From contig DBYJ01000055.1 in NCBI GenBank assembly GCA_002309805.1, positions 132,131-138,775 of the forward strand: 6,645 bases of DNA, given 5' to 3'. The DNA is from Bacteroidales bacterium UBA1189. GTDB taxonomy: Bacteria; Bacteroidota; Bacteroidia; Bacteroidales; Bacteroidaceae. Below are positions 1 to 6,324 of the stretch, in pieces. Below the pieces are notes generated by a model. That model worked only from the letters and a program-made list of their open reading frames with translations, was not told where the DNA came from and made no database searches. The translations under genes and the position numbers were made by a program. Position 1 is the stretch's first letter. The number at the start of each line of letters is the position of its first letter.

Positions 1-16
1 TAATAAGGAAAGAAAA

Positions 17-2989
17 ATGAAGCATTCATTAAGATTGTTTTCAGCCGTTGCCCTGCTGATGATGGGCGTGGTGATAGCGTCGGCACAGCCGCGTTTTGAG
101 ATGAAGGTGACGGGAACCGTCATGGACAGTAAGACCTCCGAGCCGTTAGTGGCTGCCGTGGTGAAGGCCACGTCGTCCAACGGAGGCGAGGGCACATTTG
201 CCATTACAGGCGAGAAAGGAACGTTTGAACTGACCCTCAGCCGCCCTGGAAAGTATACCTTGGAATTCTCCTATCTGGGTTATAAGACCTTTTCGAAGGA
301 TTATAATATCCGTCCTGGCCAGGCGAACAACATTGGCCGGATCAAGATGGAGGAAGATGCCGTGGCGTTGAAGGAGGCGCAGGTCATTGGTAAGAATATG
401 CGTGTGAAGCAGACTGCCGACACCACTATCATCAATGCCGATGGCTATAAGGTGATGGAGGGAGCCTCGGCTGAGGACCTCATTGCCAAGATGCCGGGTA
501 TGCGCATTACCGAGAGTGGTGTGGAAGCCCAGGGCGAAACCGTCGAAAAGGTGCTTGTGGATGGCAAGGAATTCTTTGAGAATGACCCGAAGCTGGCGCT
601 GAAGACCCTCCCCGCCGAGGTGGTGCAGAGCGTGGCTGTGTTTGACAAGAAATCCGATCAGGCCGAGTTCACAGGCTTCGACGACGGCGAGCGATTCAAG
701 GCGCTTGACGTCCGCACCCGTTCCTATAAGCGTAATGGTGTGTTTGGAAAGATTACCGCTCAGGGTGGTGCCGACGTGCCAACGAAATACACCCCCGAGG
801 AGAGCCTGACGCCCCGTTATAACTTCAACTTCAATCTGAACATTTTCAACGGCGACCGCCGCGTGACGCTGATGGGACTCTCAAACAACGTCAACCAGCG
901 TAATTTCTCGTTCGATGACCTGATGGGCGCCGGAATGATGGGCGGCATGGGCGGACGTATGCGTGGCGCACAAAACGGCGTAGCCAAGTCCAACGGTCTG
1001 GGCGTCAACTACAACGATGCACTTTTTGATGACAGGCTGGAGATCCAGGGCAGCTATTTCTTCAACTCTACCGATACCCATCAGGAGGATTCTACCTTTA
1101 GCGACTACCTGACTATCGACCGCCGTACGGAGGCCTACTCGCGCAGCGATACGAAGAACCTGAATCACTCGATGAACATGCTCATCCGCTTTACGCCCGG
1201 CGATAACGACCAGATAGTGTTCCGTCCCCGCTTCAGCGCCCAGCGCAACAGCTCAACGAGCTCCTCCCGCAACTACACCATCTCTCCGTTGGCCCGCGAT
1301 ACCGCTTCAACCTCCAACGAGACGATCTCACGAGGTGACGGCTACAACGTAGGCGGTAACCTGACGTGGCTGCACAAGCTGAATGACAAAGGGCGCGTGC
1401 TTTCGTTGGGATTCAACGGCACCCTCTCCGGTAGTGGCAGCAATTCCGATGATTTGCGTACCATCAACGCCACATACGTTGACCAGAATGCCACAAACGA
1501 AACGAACAACTACAATTATGGTGCCGACGTGACTTGGACGGAGCCCATCAACGAGAATATGCAGTTGACGGCATCGTTGAACATGCGGAACAACCATTCA
1601 GAAAGCGAGCGCGTGACGACGTACGACCAAATGGGCGACATGATGAATGGCAGGAGACTTGACCCCATCGTCCGCGACTCCATCGACGCCAACCTCTCCA
1701 ACACGTTCATCAGCGACTATAAGACGCAGGGCGCTAACGTCGGTTATCGCTTCCACAACGATAAGCTGAATGTGATGGCCCGCATGGAACTGCAGCGTGC
1801 CGACCTTTCCGGCCGTCAGACCTACGACTACTATCGTGGGGCTCCAGGGAGTGACCCGTCGTACGTTATCGACTCGAAGATTTACTACAATGTTATGCCG
1901 ATGGCCATGTTCGAATGGACGGTCAATAGCGGTAACAGCCTGAACATATTCTATCGCAGCAGTTCATCGGCTCCAGGCATCAACCAGTTGCAGCAAAGCG
2001 TAAACAACACCAATCCTCTGGCGCTTTCTACGGGTAATCCCGACCTCGGTCAGCAGCAGAGCCACAACATCAATGCCCGTTTCATTCATAGCAATATGGA
2101 AAAGGCTACCAACCTGCAGTTCCATCTGGGTGGCGGAATGGTGAACAACCCCATCGGTACGGTGACTACCATTGTCAACACGCGCACTACGGTGGACGCA
2201 CTTCCCATCGCCTTCTACCAGCAGGGCGGCGACCAGTTCAAGGGCCTTGAGCTGGTGAGAGGTGCGCAGATTACCCGCCCGATGAACCTCAGCGACAATA
2301 CCTACAACCTGTTTGCAGGACTGACCTACGGCTTGCCCTTTGACCTTATCATGAGTAACGTAAACATTAATCTCGATGGAGGATACAATGTCTATACTGG
2401 CGTACAGGAGGTCGTGACGGCCGATGAGAACGGTAAGCTGAAGTGTGATGAACTCAAGACAAAGAGCATCAGCCGTAGCATCGCGCCGGGCTTGGAAATC
2501 ACCTCGAACATCAGCCAGAATCTGGACTTCTCGCTCCACTACGACTTGGCATTCAGCGATGTGCAGAGCAACACCAATCCGCGCAACTACCTTACTCATA
2601 GCGCTAGCGGCACGTTCCAATGGGTTATCTGGAAGGGTATCACCATGGAACATAGCGCCAACTACACTTATTACACCGGTAGCGCGATGGAGGGACAGGA
2701 TATCTCAACGCTTCTTTGGAACGCTTCGCTGGGCAAGAAGTTCCTGAACAATGCCCTTGAAGTGAAAATCTCCGGCTACGATATCCTCGGTACACAGCGT
2801 TCTTATACCCGTAGCGTCAGCGATATGGCAATCACCAACAGCTACTACAACGTAATGCCTCGTTATGCGATGCTGACAATCGTCTATAACCTCCGTTCGT
2901 TCAAGGGAATTAATACCTCTGGCTCGGAAGGTGGTATGGGCGGTGGCATGCGTGGTGGTATGCGTGGCGGCCCGGGAATGTTCTTCTAA
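17..2989 (+). CDS. TonB-dependent-receptor-like outer-membrane beta-barrel protein
   Basis: 990 residues, complete. Residues 1-23 form a signal peptide (basic start, hydrophobic core, ASA then Q). Residues about 30-112 are a carboxypeptidase-regulatory-like beta-sandwich (VTGTVMDSKTSEPL, later FSYLGYKTFSKDY). Residues about 115-235 are a plug-like region with the run VEKVLVDGKEFFENDPKLAL followed by LPAEVVQSVAVFDKKSDQAEFTGFDDGE, typical of the Bacteroidota outer-membrane beta-barrel family near TonB-dependent receptors. The rest, rich in Asn, Tyr and alternating hydrophobic residues, is the barrel. The chain ends in a Gly/Met/Arg-rich tail with terminal Phe-Phe; a related Met/Gly segment is at residues 303-318. 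The role is probably TonB-linked uptake or surface binding, with an unknown ligand. No SusD gene follows, so it is unlikely to be a SusC of a classic glycan locus. The start ATG follows an A-rich leader (AAGGAAAGAAAA), normal for this phylum. The upstream promoter lies outside the window. Confidence 0.9.
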   Translation: MKHSLRLFSAVALLMMGVVIASAQPRFEMKVTGTVMDSKTSEPLVAAVVKATSSNGGEGTFAITGEKGTFELTLSRPGKYTLEFSYLGYKTFSKDYNIRPGQANNIGRIKMEEDAVALKEAQVIGKNMRVKQTADTTIINADGYKVMEGASAEDLIAKMPGMRITESGVEAQGETVEKVLVDGKEFFENDPKLALKTLPAEVVQSVAVFDKKSDQAEFTGFDDGERFKALDVRTRSYKRNGVFGKITAQGGADVPTKYTPEESLTPRYNFNFNLNIFNGDRRVTLMGLSNNVNQRNFSFDDLMGAGMMGGMGGRMRGAQNGVAKSNGLGVNYNDALFDDRLEIQGSYFFNSTDTHQEDSTFSDYLTIDRRTEAYSRSDTKNLNHSMNMLIRFTPGDNDQIVFRPRFSAQRNSSTSSSRNYTISPLARDTASTSNETISRGDGYNVGGNLTWLHKLNDKGRVLSLGFNGTLSGSGSNSDDLRTINATYVDQNATNETNNYNYGADVTWTEPINENMQLTASLNMRNNHSESERVTTYDQMGDMMNGRRLDPIVRDSIDANLSNTFISDYKTQGANVGYRFHNDKLNVMARMELQRADLSGRQTYDYYRGAPGSDPSYVIDSKIYYNVMPMAMFEWTVNSGNSLNIFYRSSSSAPGINQLQQSVNNTNPLALSTGNPDLGQQQSHNINARFIHSNMEKATNLQFHLGGGMVNNPIGTVTTIVNTRTTVDALPIAFYQQGGDQFKGLELVRGAQITRPMNLSDNTYNLFAGLTYGLPFDLIMSNVNINLDGGYNVYTGVQEVVTADENGKLKCDELKTKSISRSIAPGLEITSNISQNLDFSLHYDLAFSDVQSNTNPRNYLTHSASGTFQWVIWKGITMEHSANYTYYTGSAMEGQDISTLLWNASLGKKFLNNALEVKISGYDILGTQRSYTRSVSDMAITNSYYNVMPRYAMLTIVYNLRSFKGINTSGSEGGMGGGMRGGMRGGPGMFF
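2930..2977 (+). repeat. 12-bp in-frame tandem repeat encoding GGMR-type units
   Basis: Three 12-bp units (GGTGGTATGGGC, GGTGGCATGCGT, GGTGGTATGCGT) and a degenerate fourth (GGCGGCCCGGGA) lie at the 3' end of the receptor gene. They encode GGMG-GGMR-GGMR-GGPG, residues 972-987. The unit is a multiple of three, so copy-number change would lengthen or shorten the tail without shifting the frame. Confidence 0.8.
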
Positions 2990-3029
2990 ATACTAACGTC
3001 AATAATTCTTATCAAATAAACTAACCATA

Positions 3030-3341
3030 ATGTCAAAAGGAGCTGATGTGTTGATTGGCAAAGCCGAAGTGCTTGTCAATGGATTGAAGAAGAAAGTCAA
3101 TGAACTGACGTCATACGGCATTGATGCTGCTGTGGTGGAACGATTGGAAACCGAGATAGAACGCCTACGCCAGACCGATGCCGAGACTGAGGCGCAACTG
3201 GCCATATTGAACCAGAAACGCGAAGTCAATGCCGAAGCACGATTGACGCTCTATGAAGACCTGCAAAGCCTGAAGCGAATTATCAAAACAGAGTTTGATA
3301 AGGCTGACTGGCATTTATACGGTGTCGAGGACAAGCAGTAA
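3030..3341 (+). CDS. Small coiled-coil protein of unknown function
   Basis: 103 residues with no signal peptide or membrane segment, so probably cytoplasmic. The sequence is almost all helical. Residues about 8-28 form an amphipathic helix (LIGKAEVLVNGLKKKVNEL), a short break follows at SYGID, and residues 33-90 form a long charged heptad-like helix (VVERLETEIERLRQ onward). The end is WHLYGVEDKQ. I recall other short Bacteroidota proteins of unknown function that end in a Trp-x-x-(Tyr/Phe)-Gly-x-x-Asp-Lys-like pattern, but cannot name a family. The 40-bp gap after the receptor gene has no hairpin and no TAnnTTTG box, so co-transcription from the receptor promoter is plausible. A terminator lies 33 bp past the stop. 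The start is the ATG after an A-rich leader; no strong Shine-Dalgarno is visible. The coding direction is supported by a clean, low-complexity-free helical protein; the antisense frame here gives a Ser-rich shadow. Confidence 0.72.
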   Translation: MSKGADVLIGKAEVLVNGLKKKVNELTSYGIDAAVVERLETEIERLRQTDAETEAQLAILNQKREVNAEARLTLYEDLQSLKRIIKTEFDKADWHLYGVEDKQ

Positions 3342-3373
3342 TCGTCTTTCTTGTTCTGAGATTCTATGCTTGC

Positions 3374-3408
3374 AAAGCACCTGAAAAATGGTGCTTTTTT
3401 CTTTTTTC
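3374..3408 (+). terminator. Rho-independent terminator after the coiled-coil gene
   Basis: AAAGCACC (3374-3381) pairs perfectly with GGTGCTTT (3390-3397) across the loop TGAAAAAT, and the hairpin runs into a T-rich tract (TTTTTTCTTTTTT). It ends the transcript of the receptor and coiled-coil genes and insulates the sialidase promoter just downstream. Confidence 0.85.
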
Positions 3409-3418
3409 GAAGTTTTAT

Positions 3419-3449
3419 TTTGAGTTGTAAAGGAAAATTTCTATATTTG
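3419..3449 (+). promoter_or_regulatory. Bacteroidota-type promoter for the sialidase gene
   Basis: A TTTG -33 element (3419-3422) is followed after 19 nt by TATATTTG (3442-3449), matching the Bacteroidota primary sigma consensus TTTG-N19-21-TAnnTTTG. Transcription should start a few bases downstream, giving a leader of roughly 20 nt before the ATG at 3474. No operator-like inverted repeat is visible around it. Confidence 0.8.
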
Positions 3450-3473
3450 CAGCGATAACAAAAACCGAGAGAC

Positions 3474-4841
3474 ATGAAAAATGCTGTTTATTTTCCTCCG
3501 TTATTATGGGCGTTTTGCCTCCTTCTGCTGTTTGCTGCTCCGATACAAGCTGACGATTCGTCCGATGAGCCTTCTGAAGAACTCTTTGTGACGACAGGCC
3601 TGCCCAATTATCGCATCCCGGCTATTACCTGCACACGGAAGGGCACGTTAGTGGCTGTTGCTGACTACCGCTACGGTGGCAACGACATCGGCTATGGTTC
3701 GGTGGAGCTTCGCTACCGCCTTAGTCGTGACAATGGCGCCACGTGGGGCGATATCGTGGAGTTTACCAAGGGCAAGTATGCTACATCGCCCAAACCAAAG
3801 TTTGACGCAGCATATGGTGACCCTTGCATCGTGGCCGACCGTACAAGCGACAGCATCCTGATATTAAGTTGCTCAGGCAATACGGGCTTCCCGAATGGTA
3901 CGCGTGAGGTGCATCAGGGCATTGCACGTTTCTATAGCACCGACGAGGGCGAGTCTTGGAGTGATCCGGACTATATTCAGGAACCTGTGTATGCGCTCTT
4001 TGATAAAAGTAGCCATGGTCCTGTCCGCTCGCTGTTCATTGGTTCCGGCAAAATCCATCAGAGTCGTTACGTCAAGGTCGGGAAGTTTTACCGTCTATAC
4101 TGTTCTATCATCGTCAAGGACAAAAGTGGCGTGAACTGCGACTACGTTATCTACAGCGATGACTTCGGTAGCACGTGGAAACTTCTCGGCGATGCCGACA
4201 CACCTCCCATCCCTTCCGGCGATGAACCGAAGGCCGAGGAACTCCCCGACGGCAGCGTCATTTGCAGTAGCCGTGTGACGGGAGGGCGTAAGTACAATAT
4301 CTTCACGTTCAGCGATGTCGTTGCCGGCGAAGGCTCATGGGGTACCTGCGCCACCTCCAATGCGTCCAATAATGGTGTCATTGCCGCTGGCAATTCCTGC
4401 AATGGTGAAATCATGGTAGTTCCGGCCATCCGCAGCGTGGATGGTGAGAAACTTTACGTGGCTTTACAATCCGTACCCTTTGGCTATGGCAAGTCCAACG
4501 ATGGGCGTGACAATGTGGGAATCTATTATAAGGAGTTGTCCAACAAGTCCGACTTCGGCACTCCCGCTGACCTCGCCCGCGATTGGGACGGACGCCATCA
4601 GGCCACCTACCTTCGTTCAGCCTATAGCACTATGTGCATGCAGGCTGATGGGCGTGTGGCTTTTCTCTATGAGGAGAGCACTCGCAATTACGATTTTTCC
4701 ATCATTTACAAAGCTTATTCGTTGGAGGACATCACAGGTGGACTTTACTCTCTTGATGCCAATCCACAGCGCTATGCCTTTATAAGTCGATATATCGACG
4801 AGGAGGTCAGCCCTTTTACAATGGCTATGTCCGCGTGGTAG
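3474..4841 (+). CDS. Exo-alpha-sialidase (GH33), catalytic part; frame lost near the 3' end
   Basis: Predicted to hydrolyse terminal sialic acids from glycoconjugates at the surface or outside the cell. Residues 1-26 form a signal peptide (hydrophobic core WAFCLLLLFAAP, then IQADD). The six-bladed propeller signature is clear: YRIP at 46-49 (Arg47, the FRIP arginine), Asp71 as likely acid/base, and Asp boxes SRDNGATW (84-91), STDEGESW (155-162) and SDDFGSTW (228-235). The segment EPKAEELPDGSVICSSR (251-267) supplies a catalytic Glu (251 likely) and second Arg (267). Arg345 is probably the third triad Arg, and Tyr384 (AYSTM) with Glu400 (LYEES) the nucleophile pair. The active site therefore looks intact. 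The last residues (TMAMSAW, then TAG) are out-of-frame sequence: the natural protein appears to continue in the -1 frame from 4817. Many Bacteroidota sialidases carry an extra domain before the propeller; here the catalytic domain directly follows the signal peptide. No nan catabolic genes are adjacent. The start is set by the signal peptide and the promoter 24 bp upstream. Confidence 0.92.
   Translation: MKNAVYFPPLLWAFCLLLLFAAPIQADDSSDEPSEELFVTTGLPNYRIPAITCTRKGTLVAVADYRYGGNDIGYGSVELRYRLSRDNGATWGDIVEFTKGKYATSPKPKFDAAYGDPCIVADRTSDSILILSCSGNTGFPNGTREVHQGIARFYSTDEGESWSDPDYIQEPVYALFDKSSHGPVRSLFIGSGKIHQSRYVKVGKFYRLYCSIIVKDKSGVNCDYVIYSDDFGSTWKLLGDADTPPIPSGDEPKAEELPDGSVICSSRVTGGRKYNIFTFSDVVAGEGSWGTCATSNASNNGVIAAGNSCNGEIMVVPAIRSVDGEKLYVALQSVPFGYGKSNDGRDNVGIYYKELSNKSDFGTPADLARDWDGRHQATYLRSAYSTMCMQADGRVAFLYEESTRNYDFSIIYKAYSLEDITGGLYSLDANPQRYAFISRYIDEEVSPFTMAMSAW
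4811..4817 (+). other. Putative -1 frameshift site (CCCTTTT) or homopolymer indel point
   Basis: In the sialidase frame the bases read C CCT TTT, the X XXY YYZ pattern of a -1 slippery heptamer in correct phase. Slipping back one base re-pairs CCC and TTT and continues TAC AAT GGC, giving EEVSPFYNGYVRVVGAPD and then 223 further residues. Staying in frame reaches TAG at 4839-4841 only 7 codons later. Loss of one C or T from the C3T4 run would produce the same picture. What is seen is the frame change and the heptamer; programmed slippage is only a possibility, since CCCTTTT is not among the most efficient known bacterial slip sites. Confidence 0.5.
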
Positions 4842-5506
4842 GAGCGCCTGACCCCGCAAGACGCGATGAGGTGGATGTCGCCATTGCTCGTTTCAAAGCT
4901 GAACCTAATGAGCAAACGCATGAAGCGGTGTTTGCTGCCATGGAGGCTACTGTCGTTCCGCTTCAGATGGATGACTGTTGGTATGCTTTCCGATATTCAG
5001 GGCAAAGTAAACGCTATATGAAGAATATCTCCTCAAAGCTTACGTCCAGCACATCTTTGATTTCTTCAGGAGCGGGTCAGTACTTTCGCTTTGTCAGTGC
5101 CGATGGCAACGGATGTTATTATGTGCAATGTGCAAAAGATATGGGCTATCTGGCTCCAACAGGCAGCGACAGTCAGCAACTGACGTTAGTTGCCGATAAA
5201 TCCGATGCCGGTATTTACTCTGTCAGCAGCAACCTGCGCGGGCAGTCGTTCATCGTCTGCCAGAATCCCGTCGGTTCTCATGCCTGTCTGTCGCTTAGTG
5301 AGAACTTCGACAAGGTGTTGCCAGCAGCGCGAAGCGAAGCGTCGCGATGGTATATCGAAGCAACAGCTTTTATTCCAGCGGGTATAGAGGAAATAATTAA
5401 TGATGAATCATCAAATATTATCTTTTTAGACGTTTCGGGCCGTCGTCGATTAGCGCCTGAAAAGGGATTTTACATCGTTAATGGCAAAAAAATGCTCATA
5501 AAATAG
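4817..5506 (+). CDS. C-terminal extension of the sialidase (-1 frame): possible beta-trefoil domain plus sorting-type tail
   Basis: Joined to the catalytic part this gives residues 449-677 of a 677-residue protein. It has no credible start of its own: the first start-like codon is GTG at 4835, without a ribosome site, and there is no signal peptide. Residues about 455-500 are a helical linker (DEVDVAIARFKAEPNEQTHEAV pattern). Residues about 502-630 are beta-rich with repeating aromatic blocks (CWYAFRYSG, QYFRFVSADGNGCYYVQC, GYLAPTG, SRWYIEA) and several Cys. They resemble the ricin-like beta-trefoil carbohydrate-binding domains appended to Bacteroidales glycosidases; this is inference from pattern. 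The last 25 residues (653-677) contain DVSGRRR, then GFYIVNGKKMLIK, a tail common on secreted Prevotella and Bacteroides proteins and similar in layout to type IX secretion C-terminal domains. The frame is well conserved to its stop, so the break is either recent, an assembly error, or translated by slippage. Confidence 0.72.
   Translation, partial: YNGYVRVVGAPDPARRDEVDVAIARFKAEPNEQTHEAVFAAMEATVVPLQMDDCWYAFRYSGQSKRYMKNISSKLTSSTSLISSGAGQYFRFVSADGNGCYYVQCAKDMGYLAPTGSDSQQLTLVADKSDAGIYSVSSNLRGQSFIVCQNPVGSHACLSLSENFDKVLPAARSEASRWYIEATAFIPAGIEEIINDESSNIIFLDVSGRRRLAPEKGFYIVNGKKMLIK
4832..4865 (+). other. Potential RNA stem-loop downstream of the frame switch
   Basis: CGCGT (4832-4836) can pair with ACGCG (4861-4865). 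Stacked inside it, GGTAGG (4837-4842) pairs with CCT (4847-4849) and ACC (4851-4853), with tetraloop AGCG and one bulged G. The inner and outer stems are separated on the 3' side by the unpaired CCGCAAG. The stem begins 14 nt after the heptamer, longer than the usual 5-9 nt spacer of stimulatory structures. The zero-frame TAG lies within the stem. GC-rich coding DNA often gives such folds by chance. Confidence 0.3.
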
Positions 5507-5534
5507 TGCCTTACTGAAAAAACAACTATATTTG
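5504..5534 (+). promoter_or_regulatory. Probable promoter for the secreted-protein gene
   Basis: TATATTTG at 5527-5534 fits the Bacteroidota -7 consensus TAnnTTTG and lies 27 bp before the ATG at 5561. No good TTTG -33 box is present; the nearest match, TAGTG (5504-5508), starts in the stop codon of the sialidase extension, with 18 nt spacing. The 14-base run CTATATTTGCAGCG (5526-5539) is identical to the one at 3441-3454 in the sialidase promoter. No terminator separates this gene from the sialidase, so read-through may add to its transcription. Confidence 0.65.
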
Positions 5535-5560
5535 CAGCGTCAATTTTAAAAAATCATTGT

Positions 5561-6217
5561 ATGAAAAAGTTATTTATTGCACTTATGACCTTGTGCCTGT
5601 TGGCACCCGTATCGGCTGATGCCCAGAATAATCGTGCCCTCGGCAAGGTGTTGAAGAAGGAGTTCAAACAGAAGAAAAAGGAACTTAAAAAGGGAAAATG
5701 GGAGATTTACGGTTCGTCCTTTAGTCTTGAGACAGCTCTTCAGCGTCACTACGAGAAATTGCTTGCTGGTGGTGAGGGCGTGAGCGAAGTGCAGGGCTTT
5801 GCCTCGAACTTCAACTCGAAGAATATTGGCCACCAGATGTCTGTTAACAATGCTTGTAACAACTACGCCCGTCGTGCGGGCAGTACCGTCCGTGGGCGCA
5901 TAGTCAGCGACATTACTGCCGATGCGGATAATATCGACACGGAGTTTGACAAGTTCTATGCTGCCTATGAATCCACCGTTGAGAAGGAAATCAAGGGTGA
6001 AATGAGCGAAAGTTTCTCCATTATTCGTGAAGTCGGCAAGGATAAGAACAGCGGCAAAATGATGTATGAGATGCAGTCCTTCTTTATCATCGATGAGAAT
6101 GCTGCCTCCCGTGCTCGTCTCCGTGCTTTCGAGATTGCTAAGGCTGAATCAGAGGCTGCCCAGAAGTATGCCGAGCAAGTGTCTGGCTTTATTGAGGAAG
6201 GCTTTGAGGAAGAGTAA
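5561..6217 (+). CDS. Secreted or periplasmic protein of unknown function
   Basis: 218 residues. Residues 1-22 form a signal peptide (MKK start, LFIALMTLCLLAPV core, cleavage near SADAQ). No Cys sits in a lipobox, so it is not a typical lipoprotein. After a lysine-rich stretch (28-46, KKEFKQKKKELKKGKWEIYG) comes an alpha/beta segment: SLETALQRHYEKLLAGGEGV, then NACNNYARRAGSTVRGRIVSDI, then SFSIIREVGKDKNSGKMMYEMQSFFIIDE. The end is a long Ala/Glu-rich helix with acidic terminus (GFIEEGFEEE). The order 'helix with YA(R/K)xxA, then strand VxGRIV, then a second strand pair' loosely recalls LPP20-like domains, but I cannot assign a family. It has its own likely promoter 27 bp upstream and a strong terminator after it, so it is probably a single-gene unit with possible read-through from the sialidase. 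The leader is A/T-rich without a Shine-Dalgarno. Confidence 0.85.
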   Translation: MKKLFIALMTLCLLAPVSADAQNNRALGKVLKKEFKQKKKELKKGKWEIYGSSFSLETALQRHYEKLLAGGEGVSEVQGFASNFNSKNIGHQMSVNNACNNYARRAGSTVRGRIVSDITADADNIDTEFDKFYAAYESTVEKEIKGEMSESFSIIREVGKDKNSGKMMYEMQSFFIIDENAASRARLRAFEIAKAESEAAQKYAEQVSGFIEEGFEEE

Positions 6218-6242
6218 GTCCTTTACGGAAAACGTTTAATGA

Positions 6243-6278
6243 TAATCGCCGCTGCATGAGCAGCGGCGATTACTTTTT
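6243..6278 (+). terminator. Strong hairpin terminator between convergent genes
   Basis: TAATCGCCGCTGC (6243-6255) pairs perfectly with GCAGCGGCGATTA (6260-6272) around the 4-nt loop ATGA, then C and a T5 tract follow. It ends the secreted-protein transcript 26 bp after the stop. Read from the minus strand the same stem lies past the aldolase stop, but is followed by only a weak T-rich stretch, so bidirectional use is possible but less certain. Confidence 0.9.
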
Positions 6279-6289
6279 CAGTTAAACAG

Positions 6290-6323
6290 CTTGTTGACTA
6301 ATCTGACTTGTTGACCTATCAGA
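6290..6323. repeat. 17-bp imperfect tandem duplication next to the aldolase stop
   Basis: CTTGTTGACTAATCTGA (6290-6306) is followed directly by CTTGTTGACCTATCAGA (6307-6323), with 14 of 17 bases identical. It lies in the 3' untranslated region of the aldolase gene, one base past its stop codon, between the stop and the terminator hairpin. No function is evident. Confidence 0.7.
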
Positions 6324-6324
6324 A

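Noticed and set aside
1964..2653. Open frame of 229 codons on the minus strand inside the receptor gene
   Set aside because: It is fully overlapped by a convincing beta-barrel coding frame, its translation shows no recognisable domain or signal, and it has no promoter. It is a shadow of the GC-rich codon pattern.
17..2989. SusC-type receptor of a polysaccharide utilisation locus
   Set aside because: No SusD gene, glycosidase operon or hybrid sensor is attached; the sialidase has its own promoter behind a terminator, and the plug region resembles the non-SusC beta-barrel family.
3367..3397. Alternative hairpin TGCTT-GCA-AAGCA (3367-3379) that would compete with the terminator stem, like an attenuator
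   Set aside because: It has only 5 bp with a 3-nt loop, much weaker than the terminator stem, with no leader peptide or ligand-binding structure. It lies after a stop codon rather than in a 5' leader, so chance is the better explanation.
5418..5430. T-rich run ATTATCTTTTTAG as a terminator
   Set aside because: It lies inside the open sialidase extension and has no preceding GC-rich stem.
4835..5506. Independent gene starting at GTG 4835
   Set aside because: There is no ribosome site or promoter, the start overlaps the sialidase stop, and the protein begins in the middle of sequence that continues the sialidase. It is better read as the sialidase C-terminus in the -1 frame.
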